Translations under genes and position numbers: made by a program
Source: UBA964 sp031382085
GTDB lineage: Bacteria > Pseudomonadota > Gammaproteobacteria > Steroidobacterales > Steroidobacteraceae
Assembly: GCA_031382085.1 (NCBI GenBank)
Contig: JANMYM010000018.1
Coordinates: 32,073-96,072 of the forward strand
Reading direction: 5' to 3'
DNA length: 64,000 bases
Part shown: one piece after another, positions 63,968-64,000 of the stretch
Layout: every line of letters starts with the position of its first letter
Numbering within the stretch: position 1 is the stretch's first letter
The notes under the pieces: generated by a model
Told to the model about the DNA's origin: nothing
Seen by the model: only the letters and a program-made list of their open reading frames with translations
The model's database searches: none

Positions 63968-64000
63968 ATGGAATTTCGGCAGTTACGTCACTTCATCAGC
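63968..64000 (+). CDS. LysR-type regulator, N-terminus only (window edge)
   Basis: Only 11 residues, MEFRQLRHFIS, are visible. This is the typical start of the LysR helix-turn-helix domain (M-x-x-R-Q-L-R-x-F). Its place 245 nt after katG might suggest oxidative stress, but the start is unlike that of OxyR proteins, which I recall as MNLRDLKYLV. Identity cannot be fixed from this fragment. Confidence 0.6.
   Translation, partial: MEFRQLRHFIS

Overview
This window looks like chromosomal DNA from a GC-rich gammaproteobacterium, probably near the Xanthomonadales/Nevskiales/Steroidobacterales. The evidence is the gene order asd-fimV-truA, a DUF1820 protein beside purL, EF-P beta-lysylation genes, topoisomerase IV genes parC/parE, and the block glyA-nrdR-ribD-ribE-ribBX-ribH-nusB-thiL. 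Coding density is very high, many neighbouring genes overlap by 1-31 nt, and I saw no rRNA, tRNA, CRISPR array, insertion sequence or prophage. The taxonomic call rests on gene content only.

Layout. 1-13 kb: truA (cut by the window edge), fimV, asd, aroC and prmB on the minus strand, then SCO-like, psd and a translation-factor block (epmA, free-methionine-sulfoxide reductase, efp, epmB), followed by a FimX-like degenerate GGDEF/EAL protein. 13-21 kb: parC and parE separated by an unusual pair of hairpins, then an acyl-CoA dehydrogenase, DUF3501, CCG-domain Fe-S protein and rubrerythrin. 21-34 kb: xseB-ispA-dxs-folE2 on the plus strand, a Ser/Thr kinase with a cyclic-nucleotide-binding-like domain, and the riboflavin/thiamine/NusB/NrdR/GlyA operon. 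34-46 kb: a histone-deacetylase-like hydrolase, ettA, hutH, purL, DUF1820, an orphan type VI FHA protein, two small genes and uup. 46-57 kb: a three-gene envelope operon of unknown function, divergent from an ECF sigma/FecR/TonB-receptor set, then a likely arginine-transaminase pathway (permease, AruI-like, AruH-like). 57-64 kb: a two-subunit molybdenum enzyme related to pyrogallol transhydroxylase, divergent from katG, and the first codons of a LysR-type regulator.

How it fits together. Most of the window is housekeeping: DNA topology, EF-P modification, isoprenoid, folate, flavin and purine synthesis. Three accessory parts stand out. The molybdenum enzyme has an extra N-terminal SCP2-like domain, altered substrate-pocket residues and an electron-transfer subunit that appears to lack exactly one Fe-S cluster. 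The envelope operon encodes two related secreted or lipoprotein paralogs flanking a beta-barrel. Peroxide defence is represented by rubrerythrin under a PerR-box-like palindrome and katG under an OxyR-like site. Across the whole window the pentamer GTTAG/CTAAC is unusually common compared with the other NTTAG words.
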